Part shown: positions 9,391-18,671 of the stretch, piece after piece
Layout: every line of letters begins with the position of its first letter
Numbering within the stretch: the first letter of the stretch is position 1
Source of the DNA: Anaerocolumna sp. MB42-C2
Lineage (GTDB): Bacteria > Bacillota > Clostridia > Lachnospirales > Lachnospiraceae
Reading direction: 5' to 3'
NCBI RefSeq assembly: GCF_030913705.1
Contig: NZ_CP133190.1
Location: 1,302,001-1,366,000, forward strand
Length of the DNA stretch: 64,000 nucleotides
The notes under the pieces: model-generated
Database searches by the model: none
Told to the model about the DNA's origin: nothing
Seen by the model: the letters and a program-made list of their open reading frames with translations, nothing else
Translations under genes and position numbers: made by a program

Positions 9391-10377
9391 CTAAAACAGT
9401 CCGCTGCCAGATATTCGTTTTGAAACAAAATTAGTTGAAAATATTAAAACTAATGAAATAACAGATTGAATCATACCTACTGCAGTTGCATAGGCATAAC
9501 GTCCCTGCGCTAAACCTACATTAAAAACATAAGTCTGAATGATATCGGAAGATGCACTATTCATTGTGTTACCAAGCAGGTAGCTTTGTTCAAAATTGGA
9601 ACCGCTTAAACCTCCGCCGAATAAATTACCAATTGCCAATATTAGTACGGTGACTATAGTAGGTTTTATACATGGCAATGTAATGTACCAGATTCGCTTT
9701 AACCTGCTTGCACCATCAATTTGGGCCGATTCATACAATTCCTGATTAACACCTACAATCGCTGCCAGGAAAATAATGGTCCACCATCCTAACTCTTTCC
9801 ATATATCAAGAGAGATTGTCAAACCCCAAAATAAATTAGGATTCGTCAGAAAACCCACCGGTTCGTTTATTACTCCAATCTTACCTAATACTGTATTGAT
9901 AATACCCTCGCTTGAAAAGAATTGGAATGCGATTCCTGATATAACTACCCATGAAATAAAATGTGGCAAATAACTGCAGGTCTGAACTGCTTTTTTAAAT
10001 CCCAAAGTCTTAATTTCATTTAACATGATAGCAAAAAGGATAGGAAACGGAAATGTGAATATCATTTTCAATACACTAATTGCTATAGTATTTCGAACTA
10101 ACCGACTAAAATTATAATCATTAAAAAATTCTTTAAAATATTTAAAACCAACCCATTCACTGGTGAATATTCCCTTTACACCCATAATGATATCATATTT
10201 CTTAAAGCCCATAATAAGGCCAAACATAGGTATAAAACTGAAAATAATCAAGTAGAGTATTCCTGCTAAGACAAATAACTGTAATGGCAGCTGCTTTTTA
10301 AATGTATGTGTTTTATTTTTGTTTTTTGGCACAGACAGAAATTTATTCGCCGCTGCCTCCTGTTTTATTCTTTCCAT
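9391..10377 (-). CDS. Carbohydrate ABC transporter permease, LplB/YteP type
   Basis: The protein has 328 residues, starts behind GCAGGAGG, and has six or seven membrane helices after a basic N-terminal tail. The EAA loop reads ESAQIDGASRLKRIWYITLP. The end FVSKRISGSGLF is the standard LplB finish. Together with the permease at 8495 it forms the membrane channel of an importer for complex sugars. A hairpin with a T-run separates it from the upstream binding-protein gene, which would lower its expression relative to that gene. Confidence 0.9.
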   Translation of the reverse strand: MERIKQEAAANKFLSVPKNKNKTHTFKKQLPLQLFVLAGILYLIIFSFIPMFGLIMGFKKYDIIMGVKGIFTSEWVGFKYFKEFFNDYNFSRLVRNTIAISVLKMIFTFPFPILFAIMLNEIKTLGFKKAVQTCSYLPHFISWVVISGIAFQFFSSEGIINTVLGKIGVINEPVGFLTNPNLFWGLTISLDIWKELGWWTIIFLAAIVGVNQELYESAQIDGASRLKRIWYITLPCIKPTIVTVLILAIGNLFGGGLSGSNFEQSYLLGNTMNSASSDIIQTYVFNVGLAQGRYAYATAVGMIQSVISLVLIFSTNFVSKRISGSGLF

Positions 10378-10442
10378 CTTCCTTAAACCTCCTGCATGGA
10401 TACCGTAACTACTTACCTCTGCTTATGCGTTAATAAGAAAAA

Positions 10443-10488
10443 AGAAAGCAACGTATAGTAAAAAACAAATGTGCTTACGTTACTTTCT
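10443..10488 (-). terminator. Partial terminator between the sugar-binding lipoprotein and its permeases
   Basis: AGAAAGCAACGTA (10443-10455) pairs with TACGTTACTTTCT (10476-10488), 13 pairs with one G-U. On the minus strand the stem is followed by TTTTTTCTTATT. The site is right for the common arrangement in which most transcripts stop after the binding protein and some read into the permease genes. Confidence 0.65.
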
Positions 10489-10525
10489 CCTTCCTATCAG
10501 TCATTTAATCATATATACGATATGG

Positions 10526-12139
10526 TTAAAAACCGTACTTGTCCTTAATTTCCTTGATTTTTTCATTCATATAGCTGTTATAGGTATTGACACCTATCTT
10601 ATCAAGCGCATCCATTAATTCTGTATAACTGCTTTCAAAGGCCTCATCATTATCTGAGAAGATAATTTTACCTTCCATATTTTTTTTCATCTCATCGAGT
10701 TTTGCCTTGATTACCCCTTCATCCGATGACGAGGTAGGCATGGCAATACCAACCTCCGGATATGATTTATAACCAGCACCATAAGGCGTATACTGAGCGG
10801 CTATGCTCTCATCAATCCCCGAAAAGTCCGCTAGCAAGCTAATCGTTTGCCTTGTACCAAGATAAAACCAAGTGTTGTATTTCTCGTTCATTTTTGCAGG
10901 ATCTGATCTGGTTGCAAGCCAGTCTTCACTAAACTGAGGTACTCCATCAACTTCAGTATAATCAATACCTTCACGTCCCCACATAGTTAACTTCTGGCCT
11001 TCTTCTGAATAAAGGTAAGACAACACTTTAGCTGCTGCTTCAGGATTCTTACAAGTTTTACTTACAAATGTTCCTGCCCAACCCTTTCCAGTGGAATAAG
11101 CTGCATGAGTAACACCATTATCATCTGCCAAAGGACTTAATAAAGCCCAATCCGCACTTTCAGTAATTTTTTTCGATTCAGATTGCAATTGGTTTAAATT
11201 ACCAACAGTTGCATACCAGCAATAAAATACACATCCGTTATTGTATGCATTCTGATGACCATCGGCTTCATTTTCATTTGCATAATCTTCAGCAGTAACA
11301 AAACCACTTCTGTACAAACTATTACAATATTGAAGATATGATTTATATAGTGGTGCTGTACAATCATAATAATAGGTAGTTCCGTCATAAGCACTATCCA
11401 TCATACCATTCCATGTAGTAAACGGCTGGAATTTCCAGGCACCTCCAAGACCGTAAGGTGTCATATTGGGATAGGCTGTTTTTACTTTAGCTAAACATTC
11501 TTTAAATTCTTCCATAGTAGTCGGGACTGGTATACCTGCCGCATCTAACAAATCCTTGCGATAAAAGATCGCAGATTGCCCGGGTGCACCAACTTTTAAG
11601 TTATTCCATTCCTCTTTTGTATCATACCAATTAAGTAAGCAATAATAATTATCGTCGGATGATAATGATTTTGCTATAGCTTGTTGCTCATCATTCCCTG
11701 GAATTTTTACACCATACTTTTCTTCCAGTTCCGGATAAGAATAACTAAGGGACGAATTCGAGAGTCTGTCAAGTTCTGTTGATGATAATACTAAATCAGG
11801 TAATTCACCGGATGCAATCATAACCCCTAATTGGGTACTGTCACTTGCTACATTAACATTCAATTTAACACCTGTTTTTTTTGTAATTTCTTCCGGAATA
11901 ATTCCAGTAAAAGTATTCACCGGCCACCAGGATTCATTGATATGCAGATCCAGTTCAACAACATCCTCGGAAGATGAAGCCGAATCCCCACTTGTACTGC
12001 TTCCCCCATTGTCCTGTGCCGTCGATTCCGGTATATCCTTTCCTGCAGTATTACTGTTTTTACTGCAGCCTGTCATACCAATTATCATGGTAATTGCCAG
12101 AATCACTACAACTGTTTTCTTAAATAACTTACTTTTCAT
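10526..12139 (-). CDS. Extracellular sugar-binding lipoprotein, LplA type (family 1 solute-binding protein)
   Basis: The 537-residue precursor starts at ATG 12139 behind AAAGGAGAGG. A basic tip (MKSKLFKKT) and a hydrophobic stretch lead to the lipobox MTGC, with the lipidated Cys near residue 25, followed by a Ser/Asp-rich linker. The mature protein is the large LplA class that binds oligosaccharides (DLVLSSTELDRLSNSSLSYS, FYRKDLLDAAGIPVPTTMEE). It feeds the two permeases downstream. It is divergent from the YesM-type kinase gene at 12335, which with the YesN-type regulator probably controls this importer. Confidence 0.9.
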   Translation of the reverse strand: MKSKLFKKTVVVILAITMIIGMTGCSKNSNTAGKDIPESTAQDNGGSSTSGDSASSSEDVVELDLHINESWWPVNTFTGIIPEEITKKTGVKLNVNVASDSTQLGVMIASGELPDLVLSSTELDRLSNSSLSYSYPELEEKYGVKIPGNDEQQAIAKSLSSDDNYYCLLNWYDTKEEWNNLKVGAPGQSAIFYRKDLLDAAGIPVPTTMEEFKECLAKVKTAYPNMTPYGLGGAWKFQPFTTWNGMMDSAYDGTTYYYDCTAPLYKSYLQYCNSLYRSGFVTAEDYANENEADGHQNAYNNGCVFYCWYATVGNLNQLQSESKKITESADWALLSPLADDNGVTHAAYSTGKGWAGTFVSKTCKNPEAAAKVLSYLYSEEGQKLTMWGREGIDYTEVDGVPQFSEDWLATRSDPAKMNEKYNTWFYLGTRQTISLLADFSGIDESIAAQYTPYGAGYKSYPEVGIAMPTSSSDEGVIKAKLDEMKKNMEGKIIFSDNDEAFESSYTELMDALDKIGVNTYNSYMNEKIKEIKDKYGF

Positions 12140-12334
12140 AATACCTCTCCTTTCCTTGTTGTAATCTAAGTATATAACAGTTTTTTTTTACTATCCACTG
12201 CTAGAAATTAATGTTCTATGCGCTTTTTTAAGCATACATCTAAATTTAATTGACTCCTGCCTCTAATTGCAGTATCGTTTATTTAAATCATTTTTTTCTA
12301 ATTCATATAAAGTATAGCAAAAGGCGGAAAAGTC

Positions 12335-14065
12335 ATGTATGTAAGATGCATCAGTATCCTGATGAAATTAAAATATTTATATATGAATCTACAAATTACA
12401 CGTAAATTAGTAATCGGCTATTTTATAGTTATATTAGTTCCAACCTTTGTATTGGAGTGGTCATTCTATCAGGCTAATTATTCTGCATTTATCAAAAATT
12501 ATCTTCTTAACCAGCAGTATTCCCTCAATATTGCAAAGCAGAATTTTGATATTCAGTTGGAACAGATTTCCTCTGCAACAGCACCTTTCGAAAATAATGC
12601 AATACTTAAGAATTATCTGCAGGGCAATTATAGTACTGTTGCAGAATCACTTTATAACTACCTCCAATACTTACAGCCTCTGTATACTTCCACTAAAATT
12701 AATCCCTACTTGGCTAACCTTACTGTTTATGGTTACGAAAGATATCCTATGGATCTGGCAAATCGATTAACTTCCATCGAAAATATCAATGTTGATGGAG
12801 CATATATTGAAAAAATCAAAAGAAGTGCACCCGGTTTATGGAGATTCTCAGTGGATGATAATTATGCTCCGAGACTGGATTATTATAAAATGATATACTC
12901 AACCACTTATCCGTATTATCTTGGAATCATTAAAATAAAAACAAAGGTTCCTAAAGTTTTCAACAGTTTTAATTCCTTATCAGAGAACGATCTTTATCTC
13001 TATGTTGAAAGCAGTGGACAGCTTTATACATACGAGGGAAATACCCTGACAATTTCAGATAACACTTTGGACAGCCTTTATGAGGAAAATAGAAATTACC
13101 AGACCGTTGATATAGAAGCTCTATCCTGTAAAATCATACAGGTCAATCATACTAATTCAATCGTTAGTTATGACGGGAACCGTCTTATTGCTTTACTTAT
13201 CATATTATTTCTGGTTCTTACTGTGCTATATTATATGATAGCGTCTTCCATCACAAGACGATTAAAAGCATTTAGTCAATATGTAAACGATACTGATGCA
13301 AATAATCTGGAGGAATTTCAGGCTCCTTTATATAAAGATGAAATCGGTGTCATGATTACTTCCCATAACAATTTGATTGAACGTATCATCCAGCTAACCA
13401 ATGAAAATTTTCAAAGTCAAATTCAAAAAAGAGATGCTGAATATTATGCACTCCAGGCTCAGATAAAACCTCATTTTCTATATAATATGCTGGAAAATAT
13501 CCGTATGAGTGCCGAGACACATAATGACACGGAAACAGCCGATATGCTTTTGACCCTGGGAAAGCATATGCGGTATAGCCTCAATATGAAGACAAATAAG
13601 TCTACACTGGAAAACGAGCTGTATTTTGCCAAAAACTATTTACAGATGCAGAAAATCAGATTAAAAGAAAAAATTGAGATAGCGATTTCCGTGTTAACGG
13701 AATTAGACAATGTATACTGCCCAAGGCTTATACTGCAGCCAATACTGGAAAATGCTATAAAGCATGGATATTGTATCGGACAGGTATTAAAGATTTTTAT
13801 CCATGTTAAAGAAGGAACGGGCTCAGGAAACGAACCTAACATTCTGGTGGAAATAATTGATAACGGTAATGGAATAAATAAAGAAACCTTATCTTCTATT
13901 AATGCGGATTTAGAACAGATGAAAGTTGATTCAAATCAACATATCGGGATAAACAATGTGAACAGCCGACTAATAACATTCTACGGTTCAAGAGATGGCA
14001 GGCTTTATATTAATAGTGAACCTGGATTAGGAACTACTGTAAGCTTCTACTTAAAAAGGTTATGA
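12335..14065 (+). CDS. Sensor histidine kinase, YesM type
   Basis: The 576-residue protein has two membrane helices (about residues 25-45 and 283-305) that flank an extracellular sensor region of about 240 residues. HAMP follows (SSITRRLKAFSQYVND). The phosphoacceptor site is IKPHFLYNMLENIR, the His_kinase type of YesM/LytS proteins, and the ATPase domain shows ENAIKHGY and DNGNGI. The start at ATG 12335 has AAGGCGG at a fair distance; ATG 12362 and 12383 are weaker. It pairs with the response regulator at 14208 and stands divergent to the LplA-type lipoprotein, so it probably senses extracellular glycan, perhaps with that lipoprotein. Confidence 0.88.
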   Translation: MYVRCISILMKLKYLYMNLQITRKLVIGYFIVILVPTFVLEWSFYQANYSAFIKNYLLNQQYSLNIAKQNFDIQLEQISSATAPFENNAILKNYLQGNYSTVAESLYNYLQYLQPLYTSTKINPYLANLTVYGYERYPMDLANRLTSIENINVDGAYIEKIKRSAPGLWRFSVDDNYAPRLDYYKMIYSTTYPYYLGIIKIKTKVPKVFNSFNSLSENDLYLYVESSGQLYTYEGNTLTISDNTLDSLYEENRNYQTVDIEALSCKIIQVNHTNSIVSYDGNRLIALLIILFLVLTVLYYMIASSITRRLKAFSQYVNDTDANNLEEFQAPLYKDEIGVMITSHNNLIERIIQLTNENFQSQIQKRDAEYYALQAQIKPHFLYNMLENIRMSAETHNDTETADMLLTLGKHMRYSLNMKTNKSTLENELYFAKNYLQMQKIRLKEKIEIAISVLTELDNVYCPRLILQPILENAIKHGYCIGQVLKIFIHVKEGTGSGNEPNILVEIIDNGNGINKETLSSINADLEQMKVDSNQHIGINNVNSRLITFYGSRDGRLYINSEPGLGTTVSFYLKRL

Positions 14066-14207
14066 CATAATCCTAATCTGCCATCAGCTATAAGTTGAGA
14101 TTTGCGGTTTTTTATTATATAATGGCATTGGATTAAGTTAACCAAAATGTACTAACGTAATAATAGATAAATATGAAATATTCATACAGGAAAGGAAATG
14201 AAAACTT

Positions 14208-14984
14208 TTGAAGATAATGATTGTTGACGATGAAGAAAATATAGCCAATGGTATTTTGTCTATCATAGAATCCAATGTAGATTTTCCTACATCTATTCAT
14301 CTAGCTTACGACGGTCAGCAGGCTTTTGATATTGCAGCTGCTTTTAAACCCGATTTAGTTATCACGGACATCCGTATGCATATGATGAATGGGTTGGATC
14401 TGGTAAAAAACCTAAAGGAAAAAGAGTTGTGTAATAATTTTATTATTATCTCCGGTTATGATAAATTTACATATGCACAAACCGCTATACGGTTCGGAGT
14501 GATTGGGTATTTATTAAAACCAATTGATAAGCAGGAATTGCTATCGCTTATATATAATGTATATAATTCTCTACCTCAGACCTATTCTCTCATTAAGGAT
14601 AGAATTCTTCCGGATTTGGAATACTTTTCAGTGAATCTGGATGAGGAAAATTATCCGACTTCTCTAAAAAAAGCAATTTTATATATTGAGAAAAATTACA
14701 TGAATGATATCTCTCTGCAGACACTGAGTGATGAATTGTTGTTGCATCCCTGCTATATTTCATCACTTTTTGGCAAATTTACAGAAAACAGTTTTAAAAG
14801 TCTATTGGAATATATCAGAATTAAAAAAGCGGCTGAGCTGCTGCTGTTTGAGAAAGATATTACCGTATCGGAAATCAGTTATCTTGTTGGTTACAACAAT
14901 GAAAGAAGACTTTATGATGCTTTTCAAAAACGTTTAAACTGCACTCCGGGAGATTTTAAAAATCTGTACTCCACAGCACAATAA
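14208..14984 (+). CDS. Response regulator with AraC output domain, YesN type
   Basis: The 258-residue protein has a receiver domain (MKIMIVDDEENIANG, phosphorylated Asp54 in ITDIRMHMMNG, conserved Lys in LLKPID) and a C-terminal AraC DNA-binding pair (ISLQTLSDELLLHPCYISSL, then ITVSEISYLVGYNNERRLYD). I take TTG 14208 as start because MKIMIVDDE fits the family; the next ATG at 14217 would trim the first strand. An out-of-frame 9-codon ORF (14198-14227) overlaps this start and has the better-spaced ribosome site, so initiation may be coupled. The 142-base gap after the kinase gene is wider than usual for YesMN pairs. Confidence 0.87.
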   Translation: MKIMIVDDEENIANGILSIIESNVDFPTSIHLAYDGQQAFDIAAAFKPDLVITDIRMHMMNGLDLVKNLKEKELCNNFIIISGYDKFTYAQTAIRFGVIGYLLKPIDKQELLSLIYNVYNSLPQTYSLIKDRILPDLEYFSVNLDEENYPTSLKKAILYIEKNYMNDISLQTLSDELLLHPCYISSLFGKFTENSFKSLLEYIRIKKAAELLLFEKDITVSEISYLVGYNNERRLYDAFQKRLNCTPGDFKNLYSTAQ

Positions 14985-15082
14985 TTTCTTTTTTATCCGA
15001 ATAGGATTATTAGTAAAATGCTCTTTGTTGATTACTGTGTTATTATAATAACAATCCTTAATGGAAACAAGTATAGACATAT

Positions 15083-15114
15083 AAAAAACGCAGAAGAATG
15101 TATCACTCCTGCGT
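15083..15114 (-). terminator. Terminator after the GH43 gene
   Basis: ACGCAG (15088-15093) pairs with CTGCGT (15109-15114). On the minus strand the stem is followed by a run of T (TTTTTTATATG). It lies about 28 bases past the GH43 stop. Confidence 0.75.
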
Positions 15115-15141
15115 GGATTTACTTCTTATTCCTTAAAAAAT

Positions 15142-16671
15142 CTAATCCAATACCAATACGTTAAAATCTTTAAAAATACTCTGCCCGTTTTCAGCAAATA
15201 ACCCAATGTAAGTTCCTGTAAAAGTCATGGTTTTTGTACTTTCCGTGCAAAGCCCAACCACAAGTCCTGTTCCTATTTCAGTATAATGCTCACCATCCAG
15301 ACTATAAGAAAATCTATAATATGTTTTATCAGATACTATTCTAAGATATATATTATCACCATTTGGAATTTCAACACTTGAAGTAACTGTAATAATATCA
15401 TGAATGTGCTTTGCCAGACTTACCTTATAAATATTAGCTTCCACCGTAAGATATATTTCATAATGATACGAGTCATTATAAAATGCCGTTAGACCTGCTC
15501 TCATTCCCTGTATGGCTTTTGGAATACTCACATTAACTGTTGATACCGTTTCAAACCCTTTCTGGCGGATACCAAGCCAGGTTGGTGAATCTACCTGATC
15601 AAGTGTAATTTCAGTACCTGTTAATATCAGTTCTTTCTTTATACTATTTAAGATATAATTTTCCATATGTGGATTTCTGATGAAATTATAATGGAGACTG
15701 AATTTATCCCCTGAAAAATCATCATGGAAATTGTGATTAACGGGTTTCGGCTCACTTCCCGGAAGCGGTCCGTCCATTTCCAGAGAAATGAGGCCCTTCT
15801 CTCCTACTACCGGCCACCCGTCTTCTGTCCATGTAACCGGTGTCAAAAATGTTTCCCTTCCAAGGTTATGCAGTAATACTCTGTCAGGTTTTTCCTGGCA
15901 GGGGCGGATCCCCAGGCATACCAGCCACCAGTTCCCATTATGGTCCTGCATTATATCGGCATGTCCGGTGCTGTATATTTCCTCCCGCATATCATCTCTA
16001 TGGGTCAAAATCGGATTAAAAGGACATTCTTCATACGGTCCGTAGGGATTTTCTGCCCTTAACATGGTTTCCATATGACCATATTCCGTACCGCCTTCTG
16101 CTAACATAAGATAATATTTGCCAAACCATTTGTACAGATGAGGACCTTCCGCATATCTGCCTCCGCAGCCCCGGCTGATCACTACACTTTCCGTTAAACG
16201 TTCTCCGGTAAACGGGTTTACTTCACATAAAAACATGGCTTGCATTCCATTTTTATCCATAGTGGTCGATACGAAATAAACTTTTCCGTCATCATCAAAA
16301 AGCAAGGACGGATCTATCCCTCCCTGATCAACCCATGCCGGTTCTGACCATTTCTTTGATATATCTTCAGTATGTACGATAAAATTACCTTTATCGGAAA
16401 CATTGGTAGTTACCATAAAAAATGTTCCGTTATGATAACGTAATGTCGGGGCAAATATTCCACCTGATGGCCGGCAGCCTTTCAATTTAAGCTGGCTTTC
16501 TTCTGTCAGACAATACCCCTTTAACTCCCAGTTCGCCAGATTCTTGCTATGATAAATAGGCACACCTGGAAAATACTCAAAAGTTGAATTAACAATATAA
16601 TAATCATCTCCTACTCGACATATAGACGGATCCGGATTATAACCGGAAATAATTGGATTTCTGTATTTCAT
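15142..16671 (-). CDS. Glycoside hydrolase family 43 beta-xylosidase/arabinofuranosidase
   Basis: The 509-residue enzyme starts at ATG 16671 behind TAGGAG and has no signal peptide. The five-blade propeller carries the three acidic GH43 residues: Asp14 in NPDPSI (base), Asp120 in GGIDPSLLFDDD (pKa modulator) and Glu175 in RYAEGPHLYK (acid). The C-terminal 190 residues form the beta-sandwich accessory domain usual in beta-xylosidases of this family (for example SPTWLGIRQKGFE). Cytoplasmic hydrolysis of xylo-oligosaccharides or arabinosyl groups is likely. It is the last gene of the importer operon at 16729-19976. Confidence 0.92.
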   Translation of the reverse strand: MKYRNPIISGYNPDPSICRVGDDYYIVNSTFEYFPGVPIYHSKNLANWELKGYCLTEESQLKLKGCRPSGGIFAPTLRYHNGTFFMVTTNVSDKGNFIVHTEDISKKWSEPAWVDQGGIDPSLLFDDDGKVYFVSTTMDKNGMQAMFLCEVNPFTGERLTESVVISRGCGGRYAEGPHLYKWFGKYYLMLAEGGTEYGHMETMLRAENPYGPYEECPFNPILTHRDDMREEIYSTGHADIMQDHNGNWWLVCLGIRPCQEKPDRVLLHNLGRETFLTPVTWTEDGWPVVGEKGLISLEMDGPLPGSEPKPVNHNFHDDFSGDKFSLHYNFIRNPHMENYILNSIKKELILTGTEITLDQVDSPTWLGIRQKGFETVSTVNVSIPKAIQGMRAGLTAFYNDSYHYEIYLTVEANIYKVSLAKHIHDIITVTSSVEIPNGDNIYLRIVSDKTYYRFSYSLDGEHYTEIGTGLVVGLCTESTKTMTFTGTYIGLFAENGQSIFKDFNVLVLD

Positions 16672-16703
16672 CTGCTATTCTCCTATTATAATATTTCTTA
16701 TTT

Positions 16704-16715
16704 GGCAATTGCGAA
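16704..16715 (+). repeat. Dispersed motif GGCAATTGCGAA, copy 1
   Basis: This 12-base sequence sits in the short gap between the permease and GH43 genes. Identical copies lie at 24421-24432 (opposite strand) and 31753-31764. Its core GCAATTGC is a palindrome. It may be an operator or part of a dispersed intergenic repeat. Confidence 0.4.
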
Positions 16716-16728
16716 TCTAATCACTCCA

Positions 16729-17580
16729 TCAGCCTTTCAACCCGGACATTTTGATTCCCTGTATAAAGTATTTCTGGCAGGTCGCAAAAATTACAAGTAC
16801 AGGGAGCAAGGAAATCAGCGCCATTGACATCATTTGTCCGATTTGTACATTCCCCTGAGAACCTTTAAAGAATTGTAATCCGATCGCAATTGTAAATTTT
16901 TCATTGGAATTCAAATAAATCAATGGGTTGAAAAAATCATTCCAATTATAGACCAGAGCCATAACCAATACGGCTAACATGACCGGCTTTACAGATGGCA
17001 GCAGGATTCTGGCAAATACCTGGAAAGAGTTTGCTCCATCAATCTTAGCAGCTTCATCTAATTCTTTAGGCAAGGTTCTGAAGAACTGAATGAAAAGGAA
17101 GATATTAAAAGCACCCCCACCCAGCCAGCTGGGAATAATTAATGGCCAGAAAGTATCCAGCATTCCCATCTTGTAATAAAGCAAATACTGAGGAATTAAT
17201 GTGACCTGTGAGGGCAGCATCATGGTTCCCAGTAACACCATAAATAATACTTTAGACATTCTGGATTGAAATCTAGCAAATCCATAAGCTACAACGGAGG
17301 ATGAAAGCACCGTACCGATTGTTGCCAGAAACGTAATGATTGCCGTATTTTTAAAATACATTTGGAAACTGGCACCTTTCCAGCCTTCCACAAAGTTTTC
17401 TACAGTTATTTTTTCCGGGATTAAGGACGGAGGCATTTTATAAATATCCGACATTGGTTTAAACGATGTGGATATCATCCATATAAACGGAAACAGACAG
17501 ACAACCGCTGCAAAAATTAAAATCAAATAAGTAACAATCCTTGCAGCAATTTTGGTTTTTTTCTGTGATCTTGTATGCAT
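16729..17580 (-). CDS. Carbohydrate ABC transporter permease, MalG type
   Basis: This 283-residue protein of six helices starts at ATG 17580 behind AGAGGAGG. Its EAA loop is DEAAKIDGANSFQVFARILL and the end is KYFIQGIKMSGLKG, both typical of the MalG group. It follows its partner permease by 18 bases. With the lipoprotein at 18672 it forms an importer likely to carry xylose-containing oligosaccharides to the GH43 and GH39-type enzymes. No ATPase gene is nearby, so a shared one is assumed. Confidence 0.9.
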   Translation of the reverse strand: MHTRSQKKTKIAARIVTYLILIFAAVVCLFPFIWMISTSFKPMSDIYKMPPSLIPEKITVENFVEGWKGASFQMYFKNTAIITFLATIGTVLSSSVVAYGFARFQSRMSKVLFMVLLGTMMLPSQVTLIPQYLLYYKMGMLDTFWPLIIPSWLGGGAFNIFLFIQFFRTLPKELDEAAKIDGANSFQVFARILLPSVKPVMLAVLVMALVYNWNDFFNPLIYLNSNEKFTIAIGLQFFKGSQGNVQIGQMMSMALISLLPVLVIFATCQKYFIQGIKMSGLKG

Positions 17581-17598
17581 TTTTAAATCCTCCTCTCA

Positions 17599-18507
17599 TT
17601 AATCATCATAAAATACCCAGTGTTTAGACGTTGATACAACAACTATGGTAATTAACATAATAACTGCAAACATACCCCATGCCATCATAGAGGCATAACC
17701 CATTTTTCCATACAGGAATCCATTATTATATAAGTGGATAGCTGCAGTATATGTACTGTTCAGCGGCCCACCGTTGGTTAAAATCAATGGCTGCTGGAAG
17801 ACCTGGAAGGCTGCGATAACCGTAACAATCAGATTAAAATATATCGTTGGTGTACATAATGGCAAAGTAATAAAACAAGTCTGGCGTATAGAACCTGCGC
17901 CGTCAATTTGTGCACTTTCGTAATAAGACTGGGGAATGTCCTGGATTCCGGCTAACATAATAATAATGTTATTTCCTATTGTCCATAATGCTAAGATAAC
18001 AATGGATACCATCGCTATATTTTTGTCTCCCAGCCAGTTAGGTCCTTTTAACCCTACCAGAGATAAGACATAATTGATAATTCCGTAATCTTTCTGGAAA
18101 ATCCATCCCCAGAGAATCGTAACTGCTACCCCTGATGTAATATATGGAATATAAAAAGCTGTTCTGAAAAATCCCAGCCCTTTTACTTTCTTACTTAATA
18201 ACAAAGCAATAAAAAATGCAACTATAATACTGCTTGGCACAAACATTACAACATATTTCAGTGTATTTAAAAACGCTTTTCTAAATAAGTTATCATCTGT
18301 AAATGCATATTTCCAATTCTCAAGTCCAACAAATTCACCAACACCGGTTAGATTCATGTTGGTAAACATAAGATAAAATGAATATAGAATTGGATATAAT
18401 GTAAGCACAAGGAACCCTATCAGCCATGGAGCAGTATAGATGTAAAAATTTCTTGCTTCTCTTCTTTTCATTGTTGAATATTGTTTTACTTTCTTTTGAT
18501 TATTCAA
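17599..18507 (-). CDS. Carbohydrate ABC transporter permease, MalF type
   Basis: The protein has about 302 residues and six helices. I place the start at TTG 18507, which follows TAGGAGG by 10 bases. The longer frame from ATG 18567 has no ribosome site and that ATG lies in the loop of an inverted repeat (18541-18581). The EAA loop reads ESAQIDGAGSIRQTCFITLP. The N-terminal AREARN-like basic segment and IYTAPWLIGFLVLTLYPILY are common in UgpA/MalF-type permeases. Confidence 0.88.
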   Translation of the reverse strand: MNNQKKVKQYSTMKRREARNFYIYTAPWLIGFLVLTLYPILYSFYLMFTNMNLTGVGEFVGLENWKYAFTDDNLFRKAFLNTLKYVVMFVPSSIIVAFFIALLLSKKVKGLGFFRTAFYIPYITSGVAVTILWGWIFQKDYGIINYVLSLVGLKGPNWLGDKNIAMVSIVILALWTIGNNIIIMLAGIQDIPQSYYESAQIDGAGSIRQTCFITLPLCTPTIYFNLIVTVIAAFQVFQQPLILTNGGPLNSTYTAAIHLYNNGFLYGKMGYASMMAWGMFAVIMLITIVVVSTSKHWVFYDD

Positions 18508-18540
18508 TTTTGCTATACCTCCTATCCTGTTATACAGGCA

Positions 18541-18581
18541 TTTCAGCCGGAACATGGACTTAACCATTTTTCCGGCTGAAA
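18541..18581 (-). other. Intercistronic stem-loop after the sugar-binding protein gene
   Basis: TTTCAGCCGG (18541-18550) and CCGGCTGAAA (18572-18581) are exact inverse complements with a 21-base loop. There is no strong T-run, so it looks like an mRNA-stabilising or processing stem that would favour the binding-protein message. A second small repeat, CCTGTTATACAGG, lies at 18526-18538. Confidence 0.6.
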
Positions 18582-18671
18582 CAAAATTCCCAACCCCTTC
18601 TTATGCTTTGTAAGCGGTGATACTTACCTGTAAAATTAAACTCTGTTATAACCCTATTTTTAATGAACAAT

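Noticed and set aside
18508..18567. Upstream ATG for the MalF-type permease
   Set aside because: That ATG lies in a stem-loop loop and has no ribosome site; TTG 18507 has AGGAGG.
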